Assembly (NCBI GenBank): GCA_963749145.1
Contig: CAVVLN010000004.1
Location: forward strand, 1,302,001 to 1,366,000
Origin: JASHPR01 sp963749145
GTDB taxonomy: Bacteria > Actinomycetota > Actinomycetes > Streptosporangiales > Streptosporangiaceae
DNA length: 64,000 nt
Reading direction: 5' to 3'
The stretch's first letter is position 1, and the number at the start of each line of letters is the position of its first letter. The position numbers and the translations under genes were made by a program. The notes below the pieces were generated by a model. It saw only the letters and a list, made by a program, of their open reading frames with translations, made no database searches and was not told the origin of the DNA. Below are positions 33,489 through 46,097 of the stretch, one piece after another.

Positions 33489-34841
33489 TCAGCCCCGGTC
33501 CCGGTCGGAATCGGGCCGCTCCGGGTGCGTCGCGGCGGGCCGGCGGGGCGAGATCGGCAAGAACGGGTCCACCCGCCGGGCGGCCAGGATGTACCAGGCA
33601 GTCGTCCCGGTGTGCAGCGAGGTGTAGAAGACGCCGCCCTCGCAGTCGCTGAGCCCGTTCTTCGACGCCGCCATGATCCCGCGGCCGTCGCCGTCCGGCC
33701 CGTGCGCCTGCGCGTAGTAGAGATCGGCCAGGTACCGGGCGGCGAGGGCCTCATCGCCCGGCTCGCCCCGGGCCTCGAGCGCGTCGGCCAGGTGCGCGGT
33801 CCCCTCGAACCAGACGCCGGAGCGGTCCCCCGAGCAGTCGCTCACGCCGGCGAAGCCGCCCGCGCTGACGGTGAGGTTGAGCACGTCCCAGGTCACCGAC
33901 GCGCCGTAGACGGGATCCCGGAGGGCCAGGTAGCTCCAGCTATTGATGTCTTCGGGCAGCTCGACCTCGTTCGTGGCCACGCCGTTGGCGATGGTCCCGA
34001 CGTCGAAAGCGCCCTGGGCCGCGTCCCACATCGACTTGATGAACCGCCGCGCCACCGCCGCCCGGGCCGCCCATACCGGATCGCGGGTCTGCGCGGCGAG
34101 CAGGCTGAACAGCCCGTACAGGTCGATATTGTGCTCGGTGGACTTCCACTCGATCTTCAGGCCGCTGGCCCCCTCGCCGCCGGTGTAACCGCCCGCCCCC
34201 CGCGGGTCGTAGCAGTGGGCCTGGACCCAGTTGCCGATCGCCTCGGCGCCTAGCAGGTAGCGCCGGTTCCCCGTGGCCCCGTAGAGCTGGGCCAGGGCCT
34301 GGCCGGCCCACGCCATGTCCCCGGTGGGCGTGGCCGCGTCGGTGATCTTGACCGAACCGGGGCCGAGCAGCGGGCCGGGCGCGTACGCGGCGCGCAGGCG
34401 CCCGTCGTGGCGGGGGTCGTGGGCCTGCACGTAGAGCAGCGCGTTGCCGATGACCTCGGCCCGGGACCGCCCCGCCCTGCTGCCGGCGGCCAGGTACGCG
34501 TCGATGATCAGCGCGTCGTCGTAGACGTTCGAGCTGGTGTCGTGCTCCTGGCCGAGCGGTCCCCCGGCGAAGCTCTGCACCAGCCGGGGGGTGGGGCCGG
34601 TCGCGTACCGGTTCATCATCTGGCTCAGGAATGTGTAGGCCCGCGCCACGCTGCGGCTCAGCGCGCGGGCCGGTACCCGGGCTCCGGGGCCCGGGGCGCG
34701 GCTCGCCGCGGCGCGGGCCGCGGCGAGCTGACCGGCCGGAGCCGCCCCCCGGGCCGGCCCCCGGCCAGCAACGCTCGCCACGCTCACGGCCACGGCCAGC
34801 CCGACAGCCGCGGCCGAGGCGGCGAGGATGATCCGCCTCAT
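33489..34841 (-). CDS. Secreted (alpha/alpha)-toroid protein, glycosidase-like, function unknown
   Basis: 450 residues. A signal peptide or anchor (RRIILAASAAAVGLAVAVSV) is followed by a predicted alpha/alpha barrel with repeated helical pairs: YDDALIIDAYLAAGS, GDMAWAGQALAQLYGATGN, STEHNIDLYGLFSLLA, PEDINSWSYLALRD, GVWFEGTAHLADAL. Many conserved aromatic and acidic residues (KIEWKSTEHN, SDCSGDRSGVWFEG) recall six-hairpin glycosidases or epimerases. No catalytic assignment is possible from sequence alone. Confidence 0.7.
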   Translation of the reverse strand: MRRIILAASAAAVGLAVAVSVASVAGRGPARGAAPAGQLAAARAAASRAPGPGARVPARALSRSVARAYTFLSQMMNRYATGPTPRLVQSFAGGPLGQEHDTSSNVYDDALIIDAYLAAGSRAGRSRAEVIGNALLYVQAHDPRHDGRLRAAYAPGPLLGPGSVKITDAATPTGDMAWAGQALAQLYGATGNRRYLLGAEAIGNWVQAHCYDPRGAGGYTGGEGASGLKIEWKSTEHNIDLYGLFSLLAAQTRDPVWAARAAVARRFIKSMWDAAQGAFDVGTIANGVATNEVELPEDINSWSYLALRDPVYGASVTWDVLNLTVSAGGFAGVSDCSGDRSGVWFEGTAHLADALEARGEPGDEALAARYLADLYYAQAHGPDGDGRGIMAASKNGLSDCEGGVFYTSLHTGTTAWYILAARRVDPFLPISPRRPAATHPERPDSDRDRG

Positions 34842-34999
34842 GCCCGCTCCCCCGATGTCGGCCCTACCACGCTAACCCGGTGATCACCTCCCCTCCGCGC
34901 CCGGCCCCGTCCGGGGCGGACGAGGCCGGGCGCGGCCCGGCACGGCCGAGGAGGGTCAGGGCGGCGGGGGCGGAGCCGTCCGGGCTGTCGGGCCCTTGG

Positions 35000-36669
35000 T
35001 CAGCGGCCGCCGGCCCCGGTGCCGGGCGTGAACGACACGCCGCGGAGCACCTCGCCGAACCCGGCGGAGGAGACGACCCGGAAGCTCTCGCCGGCCGGCA
35101 GCGCGGCCGCGGCCAGGCTGTCGGTGATCGCGACCAGCTTGTTCGGGTCGGCGCCCTGGTCGCCGCCGCCGCTGACCGTGGAGGTGATGGCGTAGATCGT
35201 CACGGTCCCGTCCCGGCTGACCTGGCCGGTGATGTTGCGCAGGCCGTCGGTGGCCGGGGCCCAGGGCAGCCCGGTGGCGGCGTTGTCGCCGGCCGGGTAG
35301 CCGGGCACGGTGTACGGGACGCCGAGGTTCAGCCCGGCGGTGAGCGTGTAGGCCAGGTGCCAGGTGGTGCCGTTGAAGACCCACTTCTGCAGGCCGGCGG
35401 TGGTCTGCGCGGCCGCCCCGGTGTAGGTTCCCGTGGCGGTGGAGTAGGTGTTGTCACCGTTGCCCTCGTCGGCGACGTACAGCGTGTCCGGGTTGGCGAA
35501 CCACAGGCCGAACGGGAACGAGGTGGCCGACTTCAGCGCGGTCGGGAAGCCCGCCAGGACGCACATGTTGTACGGCGTCACGCCCTCGGTCTGCAGCAGC
35601 GACGGGTCGTAGGCGATGGGCGAGGTCGGCAGGGCCGCTCCCGGCTCCGGCAGCCCGACGCCGTCGGGGCAGGCCTTGCCGGTGGTGTCGATGAAGTACA
35701 CGGTGTTGACGCCGTTCCCGCCGCTGCCCTTGGTGTAGTACACGACGTTGTGGTAAACGGTCAGGCCGCGGAAGTTGGTGTCCTTGCCGATCTTGTCGGC
35801 CTTGTCCCCGAGCTGGGTGATGTTGAAGCTGCCGACCGGCGTGGGCTGGCCGGGCTGCTGGGCTTTCTCCGGCAGGCCGCTCGGCGTCGCGATCTGCGCC
35901 CCCGCGCCGAGGATGACGCCGTCCGGCTCCGGGGTGCCGCCGTTGCCCGCGTTGCCGGCCATGTAGTAGACGTCGTCGCCGTTGCTGTCGTTCAGGATCG
36001 CGGCCCGGCCGTTGTCGCCGCTGTAGGCGTTGGTCTCGGTGAACCGGAACCGGCCCTGCTGGTCGAGTTGCGCAACCGCGCGGTAATAGGCGCCCGGCAC
36101 CGGGTTCGTCGGGTCGATGACGCCGGGCGTGTTGGCGTTGGAGACGTCGATGCTGCCCGGCCTGGCCACGTAGCCCATGAACGTCACGTACCGGCCGTCG
36201 GTCGACAGGTTCAGCGCCAGCTCGGACTTGGACGAGAAGCTGGTCACGGCGTAGTCGCCGGGCCGCCGGCCGTCGGGGACCGGCAGCCGGCTCACCAGCC
36301 GGCCGGACGGCGTGAGCTGGTCGAGCACGATCGGCGTGGTCACGCCGAAGCTGCCGTCGACCAGCGCGTTGTTGAACACCTGCGGGTACGCGCCGTTGCT
36401 GGTGGCGGTCACGCAGCCGCTGGTGCACCCGGGCGGCAGCACCGTCACGCCCGGGACCAGGATGTCGGGGTTCAGGTCATAGTAGGAGCCGCTCACCAGC
36501 AGGTTGCCCGGCCGCAGGAACGAGCCCTGACCGCCGCTGGCGCCTGCGTGGCGGCGCTGGCGGTGGTGGCGGCGGCCAGCGAGCCGCCGGTGAACAGCGC
36601 GGCGGCGAGCGCGAGCAGGACCCGCCACCGGAAGCGGGGAATCGAGCCGTGCGGCCCTTGACGCGTCAT
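35000..36669 (-). CDS. Secreted beta-propeller-like protein, one frameshift after the signal peptide
   Basis: A strong ribosome binding site GGAGGTAGAG precedes ATG 36669, which starts a clear signal peptide (FRWRVLLALAAALFTGGSLA, Ala-X-Ala around residue 40). Near 36536-36545 the frame must change to enter the mature protein GSFLRPGNLLVSGSYYDLNP, open to 35000. The mature part (about 510 residues) is Gly/Asn/Thr-rich with four or more propeller-like repeats and cysteine pairs (PPGCTSGC, CPDGVGLPEPG, YNMCVLAGFP). I do not recognise the family. A longer frame continuing right of 36669 is antisense to the aminotransferase and is not coding. Confidence 0.72.
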
Positions 36670-36840
36670 CTCTACCTCCTCGGCGCGGCCGGCGTCGGGC
36701 CGGCCCGATGACGACCACAGTGATCATCAGGGACGGCCATTCCCCGAAATGGAAGTGAATGCCGCGTGAACATTCCTGGCCCCGCGGAACGGCCGTTCCC
36801 GCGGGGCCGGGCCCGGGCTCCGCCGTTCGGGTGGGCGGCG

Positions 36841-38010
<1,170 letters not shown>

Positions 38011-38185
38011 CCCGCTATGAGATCACGGCCGGAATCCGCAACGGAAACGCCCGCTCGCGTTTGTCGCCCGGTTCCGGCGGGTCCGGACTTTCCGCCCAAC
38101 CTTCTCCGGGCCACCGGCGTCTGGAAGGTCGGGCACCCGGTGTGTCAGCGGGGTTCGGGGGCCATCGGGTAGAGGAGGGCCGGTC

Positions 38186-39187
38186 ATGGGCAGCTGGCGA
38201 ACCATCATCATCCTGGCTGCCGTCACGGCGGGTGCGCTGGCTGGCTGCGGGGTCAGCCGCCCGCCCGTGGCCGGCCCGCCCACTCCGCGCGCGGCCGGCC
38301 GCCCGCGGACCGCGCGGCCGGGGCCGTCCGCCGCGGCCAGCCCGGCGGCTACTCCGGCCGCCAGCGTCGCGACCTCGTCCGCCGTGCTCTACCTGGAAAC
38401 CAGCGAGCAGGTGCCGTTCGCCGGCGACGCCGTCGCCATCACCGCTCAGGCGTCAGCCGGGCCCGGCACGCCGCGCTGGCTGCGCCTGGCCAGCGTCTCG
38501 GTCAGCTTCGGCGACGGCACGTCCGGCTCGGCCAGCCAGCCGTGCGCCGGGCCCAGCCCGGCGCCGGCCGCGCGCGGCCTGGCCGTCGGTCACCGTTACG
38601 GCCGGGCCGGGGTGTTCACGGCCCGGGTGACGTCGGCCGGGGTCTGCGGCCAGGCCGGCCAGCCCAGCCTGACCTGGGTGAACGCCACGCTGCGGGTGCT
38701 GCCTGCCGCGCCGGCGGGCAGCGTGTCCTGGCCGGCGTGCCCGCCGGGCGCGGTGCGGGTCGCGGCCAGCGGCACCGGCGCCGGGCTCGGCCACGTGGGG
38801 GTGCTGTTCACCGTGCGCAACACCTCAGCCGCCGGGTGCCGCCTGTCCGGGTACGCGGGGCTGCGGCTGCTCGGGCGGGCCGGGCCGCTGCCCACCATCG
38901 TCCACCGCGCCGTGTACGGCACCTACCTGTTCCCGCCCGTCGCGCCGCACCTGGTCGCGCTGCTGCCCGGCGGCTACGCGGCCTTCGAGCTCGAATACGA
39001 GGACAACCCGTCCGGCGCGCAGGCCAGCGAGCCGTACGCCACCGCGTGCCCGGCGGCGAGCCGGGCCGAGGTCACGCTGCCGGGCGCCGGCGGCGGCCGC
39101 GTGATCCCCGCGGCCATGGCCCCCTGCGGCGGCGACGTCTGGATCTCCCCGGTCATCCCCGGCCGGTCCTGGGTCGGGTTCCCGTGA
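38186..39187 (+). CDS. DUF4232 lipoprotein
   Basis: 333 residues. Lipobox ALAGCG around residue 16-21 after a short hydrophobic signal, so it is anchored outside. An Ala/Pro/Thr-rich linker, a PKD-like part (VSVSFGDGTSG, GHRYGRAGVFTARVTSAG), then a DUF4232 domain (GLGHVGVLFTVRNTSAAGCR, LSGYAGLRLLG, C-terminal APCGGDVWISPV). Function unknown. Confidence 0.82.
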   Translation: MGSWRTIIILAAVTAGALAGCGVSRPPVAGPPTPRAAGRPRTARPGPSAAASPAATPAASVATSSAVLYLETSEQVPFAGDAVAITAQASAGPGTPRWLRLASVSVSFGDGTSGSASQPCAGPSPAPAARGLAVGHRYGRAGVFTARVTSAGVCGQAGQPSLTWVNATLRVLPAAPAGSVSWPACPPGAVRVAASGTGAGLGHVGVLFTVRNTSAAGCRLSGYAGLRLLGRAGPLPTIVHRAVYGTYLFPPVAPHLVALLPGGYAAFELEYEDNPSGAQASEPYATACPAASRAEVTLPGAGGGRVIPAAMAPCGGDVWISPVIPGRSWVGFP

Positions 39188-39188
39188 T

Positions 39189-40376
39189 CTAAGGCCGGTT
39201 GCGGCCCAGCCGCTCGTGCGCGTCGACCCATTCGTCGGCGACGACCGCGGAGCCCAGGGAGATCTCGCCGCACAGCACGGTCGCCGCGACGATCTCCGCG
39301 AACTTGCGCACCTGGCCGGGGCCGTAGCAGCCGAGGAGCTCGAGGCACTCGCGCTGGGTGGGCAGCCCGGTCCCGCCGCCGTAGGTGGCGACGATCAGCG
39401 CCGGGATCGTGATCGAGTAGTAGTAGTCGCCGCCGCCGAGCAGTTCGGTGTGCACCAGCGCCGCCGACGACTCGGCCACGTTGGCGATGTCCTGGCCGGT
39501 CGCCACGAACAGCGCGGTGATCCCGTTGGCCGAGTGGTTGCCGTTGTTGTTCACCCCGGCCAGCAGGCCGCCGAGGTTGGAGACCTGGCGGGCCCGGAAC
39601 ATCTGCCCGGTCGCGGTGTGCATCACCTCGCGGGCCAGCGCGGCCGGGATCGTCGCCTCGGCCGTCACCCGCTTGCCCCGGGTGGCCAGGATGTTGATAT
39701 GGGAGCTCTTCTTGTCCGTGGCCAGGTTGGACTCCAGGCAGAAGTGCCGCACGCCCGGGTAGTTGGCCCGGATCCAGGCGCAGGCCCGCCAGGTGGCCCG
39801 GCCCGCCAGGTTCTGCCCGGCGGCGTCCCCGGTGGTGAAGTTGAACCGCAGGAACAGGTACCGGCTGGCCGAGAACTGCTCGATGTCGTGCAGCCGGCCC
39901 GTGCGGGTGGTGGCCTCGGCCTCGCGCTTGATCGTCTCGAAATTCGCCCGGACCCACTCGCCGAACGCCCGGGCCTCGCGCGCGCTGTCGAACCCGAACG
40001 CGGGCGCCCGCTGCATGCGGTCGTCCATCACCGTGGTCCTGACCCCGCCCGCCTGGTGCAGCAGCTTCATCCCCCGGTTGTAGCTCGCGACCAGGGTGCC
40101 CTCGGTGGTGGCCAGCGGCACGTAGAACTCGCCCCGGGCGTGCTCGCCGTCGACCAGCAGCGGGCCGGCGATCCCGACCGGCACCTGCGCGGCGCCGACG
40201 AAGTTCTCGATGTTCCCGCGGACCGCGGCCGGGTCGATGGAGTAGCGGCCGAGGTGGTCGGGGTGCCCGCCGGTGACCTCGCGCAGGAAGTCCATCCGCC
40301 GCGCGGCGGCGGCCGCGCAGTAGTCGTCGTCCTGGCGCGGTATCCGGCTGCGCCCGGTCACCGGCGCGGTCATCAC
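39189..40376 (-). CDS. 3-hydroxy-3-methylglutaryl-CoA reductase, class I-like
   Basis: 395 residues. Converts HMG-CoA to mevalonate with NADPH. All blocks align with class I enzymes: IENFVGAAQVPVGIAGPL (catalytic Glu), LATTEGTLVASYNRG, GDAAGQN (for DAMGMN), DKKSSHIN (Lys), HSANGITALFVATGQDIANV (Asp), YGGGTGLPTQRECLELLG, and a C-terminal His in DAHERLGRN. It starts at GTG 40376 or ATG 40373, overlapping the stop of the acyl-CoA ligase. No other mevalonate-pathway gene is in the window. Last gene of a three-gene coupled operon. Confidence 0.93.
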   Translation of the reverse strand: MMTAPVTGRSRIPRQDDDYCAAAAARRMDFLREVTGGHPDHLGRYSIDPAAVRGNIENFVGAAQVPVGIAGPLLVDGEHARGEFYVPLATTEGTLVASYNRGMKLLHQAGGVRTTVMDDRMQRAPAFGFDSAREARAFGEWVRANFETIKREAEATTRTGRLHDIEQFSASRYLFLRFNFTTGDAAGQNLAGRATWRACAWIRANYPGVRHFCLESNLATDKKSSHINILATRGKRVTAEATIPAALAREVMHTATGQMFRARQVSNLGGLLAGVNNNGNHSANGITALFVATGQDIANVAESSAALVHTELLGGGDYYYSITIPALIVATYGGGTGLPTQRECLELLGCYGPGQVRKFAEIVAATVLCGEISLGSAVVADEWVDAHERLGRNRP

Positions 40377-41902
40377 GGCTCCCCGCCGACCAGCTGGTCC
40401 TTGAGCACCTTGCCCAGGGTGTTGCGCGGCAGCGCGTCCCGGAACTCGACGATCCGCGGGTACTTGTAGGCGGCGATCCGCTCCTTGCCGTAGGCGATCA
40501 GCTCCTCGGCGGTCACGGTGGCTTCCGGCCGCAGCACGACCACCGCCTTGACCTCCTCGCCGAGCCGCTCGTGCGGGATCCCGACCACGGCCACCTCGGC
40601 CACCGCCGGGTGGCCGTGCAGCACATCCTCGATCTCGGCCGGGTACACGTTGTAGCCGCCGCGGATGATCAGCTCCTTGATCCGCCCGACGATGAAAAGG
40701 AACCCGTCCTCGTCGAAGTAGCCGAGGTCGCCGGTGTGGAACCAGCCCCCGGCGAACGCGGCCGCGGTGGCCTCCGGGGCGTTCAGGTAGCCCTTCATTA
40801 CGTGCAGGCCGCGGGTGACGACCTCGCCGATGTGGTCCCGGCCCGGCGGCAGGGGGTGGCCCTGCTCGTCCCAGATCTCGGTCTGCGTGCCCCAGATCGG
40901 CTTGCCCACGCTGTAGACCCGGCGCTGGTCGACGCTGATGTTGAACGTGGTGGTGGATGCGGTCTCGGTGAGCCCGTAGCCCTCCAGGATCAGCACGCCG
41001 AACCGCTTCTCGAAGGCGTCCAGCACCGGCCCGGGGATCGAGGCGCCGCCGGAGATCGCGATCCGCAGCGAGGAGACGTCGTAGCGGTCCAGCTCGGGGT
41101 AGGTCAGCAGCGAGATGAACATGGCGGGCACGCCCTCGAAGATGGTGGCCCGGTCCCGCTCGATCGCGGCCAGCACCGCGGCCGGCTCGAAGCGCGGGAC
41201 CAGCGACATCGTGCAGCCGAACCGCACGCAGACGTTCAGGATGCTGGACAGGCCGAACACGTGGAACAGCGGGAGAACCGTGATCACCACGTCGTCGGCC
41301 TGGACGTCGAACAGGCGGCCCGGGATGTCGGCGTTCATGTACAGCTGCATGTGGGTGAGCTGGGCGCCCTTCGGACGGCCCGTGGTGCCCGAGGTGTAGA
41401 TGATCACCGCGGTGTCGGTCTGGTCACGCGGGGCGAGCGGGAACCGCTCCGGCGGCGCGGCCAGCAGCCGCTCGAACGGCATCGCGCCGTCGCTGTCGGG
41501 GGCGTGGCCGAGGGCGTAGATCTCGCCGACCCCGGCCTCGGCGGCCCCCTTGGCCGCGTCGCCCAGGACGCCCTCCCAGGTGATGAGGATCTTCGCGCCG
41601 CTGTCACTGAGGTGGTACGCCACCTCCGGGGCCTTGAGCAGCACGTTGATCGGCACGACCACGGCGCCGGCCTTGAGGATCCCGAAGTAGGCGATCAGGA
41701 AGTGCGGGATGTTGGGCAGCTGCACCGCCACCGCGTCGCCGGGCTCGATCCCGCTGGCCCGCAGGCTGGCGGCCAGCTGGTCGGACAGCGTGTCCAGTTC
41801 CCGGTAGGTCATCTTGGCGCCTTCGTAGATCGCCACGTGCTTGTCCGGCGAGGCCGCGGCCGTCTCGCGCAGGATCACCGCCAGGTTGAAGTTCATCGTC
41901 AT
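40373..41902 (-). CDS. Long-chain acyl-CoA ligase / AMP-dependent synthetase
   Basis: 509 residues, ANL superfamily. AMP-binding P-loop TSGTTGRPKGAQLTH, EGYGLTETASTTTF, HTGDLGYFDEDGF, GRIKELIIRGGYNVYPAE and the catalytic Lys in RNTLGKVLK. It activates a carboxylate, probably a fatty acid, as acyl-CoA. ATG 41902 overlaps the stop of the upstream acyltransferase (ATGA) and its own stop overlaps the HMG-CoA reductase start. In this operon it could supply acyl-CoA to the WS/DGAT enzyme. Confidence 0.93.
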   Translation of the reverse strand: MTMNFNLAVILRETAAASPDKHVAIYEGAKMTYRELDTLSDQLAASLRASGIEPGDAVAVQLPNIPHFLIAYFGILKAGAVVVPINVLLKAPEVAYHLSDSGAKILITWEGVLGDAAKGAAEAGVGEIYALGHAPDSDGAMPFERLLAAPPERFPLAPRDQTDTAVIIYTSGTTGRPKGAQLTHMQLYMNADIPGRLFDVQADDVVITVLPLFHVFGLSSILNVCVRFGCTMSLVPRFEPAAVLAAIERDRATIFEGVPAMFISLLTYPELDRYDVSSLRIAISGGASIPGPVLDAFEKRFGVLILEGYGLTETASTTTFNISVDQRRVYSVGKPIWGTQTEIWDEQGHPLPPGRDHIGEVVTRGLHVMKGYLNAPEATAAAFAGGWFHTGDLGYFDEDGFLFIVGRIKELIIRGGYNVYPAEIEDVLHGHPAVAEVAVVGIPHERLGEEVKAVVVLRPEATVTAEELIAYGKERIAAYKYPRIVEFRDALPRNTLGKVLKDQLVGGEP

Positions 41903-43301
41903 GCTCCCTTCCGGCTCGCCTGGGCGCGGGCCAGCAGCTCACCGATGCCGTTCTCGATGCCGCGCGCCAGCACGTCGAGGTCGGGGGTCGTGTCGTAGTC
42001 GCCGGTGAGCCCGAACGTGAGCTTGTCGCAGTAACTGAAGATCGAGACCCCGGTGCGCAGGGTGGTGGCGATCGGCACGTACGGGATGATCTCCAGCAGC
42101 CTGCGGCCCATGCCGTAGAGCGGCTGGCGCGGGCCCGGCACGTTGGTGGTGACCGTGACGATCTCCCGCTGCGGCACCCGGTAGGCGAGCCGGACCACCG
42201 CCGAGGCCAGCGGGTACGGGGTGAACCGGCCCAGCGTGACCAGGGCCTCGCCGGCCGCCGCCTCCTTGGCCTCCTTCAGCTCCGACAGCTCCGCCCGGAC
42301 GGCGGCCAGGCGCTCCACCGGGTCGGCCAGGTGCACGGGCAGGTTGGCCACCAGCACCGACACCCGGTTCTCGTAGATGTTCTCCTCGCCCGGGCTGCGC
42401 ATGGACACCGGGACCAGCGAGGGGACCATGTGGGGCTGCGGGCTCTCACCGCGGCTGAGCAGCAGGTCGCGGAAGCCGCTGCTGATCGCGGCGAGCACCA
42501 CGTCGTTCACGGTGCCGCCCAGTTCCCGCTTGATCGCCTTGACGTCGGCCAGCGAGGCCCGGGCCCAGGTGTACCGCCGCTGCCGGCCGATGGAGCCGCT
42601 CAGCGAGGACCCGGCGGCCGGCCACGCGGACGCGGCCAGCCTCGCCACCGCCTGCGCGGTGTCGGCCGCCCGCCGGACCGCGGCGCCCGGGTCGGCCAGC
42701 GCGCCGGCCACTGCACCGGCCTCCCGCACCGGCAGCATGACCATGTCCAGTCCGGCCCGGGCGGCCAGGTCCAGGCCGGAGGGCTCGGGCGGAACGGTCC
42801 AGGGCTCGGCGGGCGGCCGGCCGGCGGGTCGGGGGAAAGGTCGAAGATCACGCGGTACAAGTCGGTGCCGGACACCCCGTCGACCATGCTGTGGTGCACC
42901 TTGGAGATCAGCGCCCAGCGGCCCTCGCTGACCCCCTCGACCAGCCAGTACTCCCAGAGCGGGTAGTCACGGTCGAGCCGCTGGCCCATCACCCGGGCCA
43001 TCAGCTTGGCGAGCTGCTCATCGCCGCCCGGCGCGGGCAGGGCGGTCTGCCGGACGTGGTAACGGAGGTCGAAGTTCGGGTCGTCCACCCAGACCGGCGG
43101 GCCGAGCCGGAACGGCACCGTGCGCAGCTTGCGCCGGTACAGGGGTACCTCCGGCAGCCGCGCGGCGATCGAGTCGAGGAACTCGTCATAGGACGGTGCC
43201 GGACCCTCGAACACGGCAATCGAGGCGATCGCGAACGATGCGTGCCCGTCCTCGTCCTCGGCGTCGACGAACTGGGCGTCCAACGGGTTCAGCCGCTCCA
43301 T
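41899..43301 (-). CDS. Wax ester synthase/diacylglycerol acyltransferase (WS/DGAT) family, one frameshift near 42815
   Basis: The N-terminal half starts at ATG 43301 (GGGGGG upstream): RLNPLDAQFVDAEDE, FRLGPPVWVDDPNFDL, and the catalytic HHSMVDG. It loses frame in a GGCGGGCGGCCGG-type tract at about 42808-42820. The C-terminal half continues in another frame: DMVMLPVREAG, GGTVNDVVLAAISSG, NRVSVLVANLPVHLADP, TTNVPGPRQPLYGMG. Together about 465 residues, normal for the family, which makes triacylglycerol or wax esters in actinobacteria. Coupled to the acyl-CoA ligase downstream. Confidence 0.88.
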
Positions 43302-43491
43302 GACGCCCCCCTTCCCAAGCGGTCGCATCCCGTGCCCGTCTGGCGACTCCTGGACACAGCCGACTCGGGGGGCACAGGCTGGGAATACCCTTCCCCATCC
43401 GGATAATAGGCACGCGGGCCTGGCTCGCGGACCGGTCAATGGTCCCGGACCTACGGCCCTTTCGGCCTGCCGGAGTGGCCTGCCGGGCTGG

Positions 43492-45086
<1,595 letters not shown>

Positions 45087-45225
45087 AGCCTTGTCTCCCG
45101 GGAGTCCGCCGATCCGCCACCGCCGACGCTAACCGTCGCCCCGTTACTGCTGTTCCCGGCCGGGCCGGCCAAGGGTGCGCGGGCAAACTGCCAGGGCCAC
45201 CTGGCCGAGGGAGCCTGCCGCGGCG

Positions 45226-45960
45226 CTAGCTGCCGGACGGCAGTGCGGGCGGGGGCGGGCTGGCCGGGCCGATCTGGGCCTTGAGGTCGGCGAGTTCCTT
45301 GTCCACCTCGGCCGAGGACCCGGCCTCGTCGAGCTCACGCTGGATGTCGTCGGTGTCGCCGCCGACGTCCTCGAGCACCCCGGACTGCAGCAGCTCGTCG
45401 GTGGCGTCGGCGCGGGCCTGCATATTGGCGATCTTGTCCTGGGCTCGCTGCAGCGCCGCGCCGGCGTCGCTGTAGGTCGAGGAGATCCCCGCGACGTCGG
45501 CGTTCACCGAGCTCTCCGCCGCCGCCGCGGTGTACTGCGCCTTCAGCACTTCCTTCTTGGTCCGGAACTCGTTGACCTTCTTCTGCAGCGCGTTCAGGGT
45601 CTGCTCGAGCTTCTGCTCCTCCTCGGTGAGCTGCTGGTGCTGCGCCTCCATGCCGTCTATCTGCTGCTGGGCGGCGGCCTTGCGGGACAGCGCCTCCCGC
45701 GCCAGGTCCTCCTTGCCCTGGGACAGCGCGGCCTTGGCCTGGTCGGTGAGATGGTCCACCGAGTGCTGGAGCTGCTGGTCCTGCAGCTCGATCTGGCGGC
45801 GCGAGGCGGCGATCGCCACCAGGCCCCGCTTGACCTGGGTGATCTGGTCGAGCATCTGCTCGTAGGAGTAGTCGAGCATCTCGTCGGGCTTCTCAGCCGC
45901 GTCGAGCGCCTTGTTGGTCTTGGCGGCGACGATGTCGTGGGCCCGCTGGAAGAGACTCAT
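45226..45960 (-). CDS. PspA/IM30 family membrane-stress protein
   Basis: 244 residues, almost entirely alpha-helical coiled coil: MSLFQRAHDIVAAKTNKALD amphipathic N-terminus, then long Gln/Glu/Lys heptads to about residue 190, and an acidic/Pro C-terminal tail. This is the ESCRT-III-related PspA family that protects the inner membrane. The neighbouring drug exporter may be functionally linked, but they are separated by 140 bases. Confidence 0.94.
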   Translation of the reverse strand: MSLFQRAHDIVAAKTNKALDAAEKPDEMLDYSYEQMLDQITQVKRGLVAIAASRRQIELQDQQLQHSVDHLTDQAKAALSQGKEDLAREALSRKAAAQQQIDGMEAQHQQLTEEEQKLEQTLNALQKKVNEFRTKKEVLKAQYTAAAAESSVNADVAGISSTYSDAGAALQRAQDKIANMQARADATDELLQSGVLEDVGGDTDDIQRELDEAGSSAEVDKELADLKAQIGPASPPPPALPSGS

Positions 45961-46097
45961 GCCGATCCGCTCCTTCGCCCGTGCCGGCTGGCTGCCCCTA
46001 CGAGGCTACCGCCCGGCCCCGGGCCCGCGGGGCTGGCCGGCCAAGGCCGCCCGGAGATCGCCGGGCGCTGCCGTCCTGACTGACCCGGGCGCCGGGG

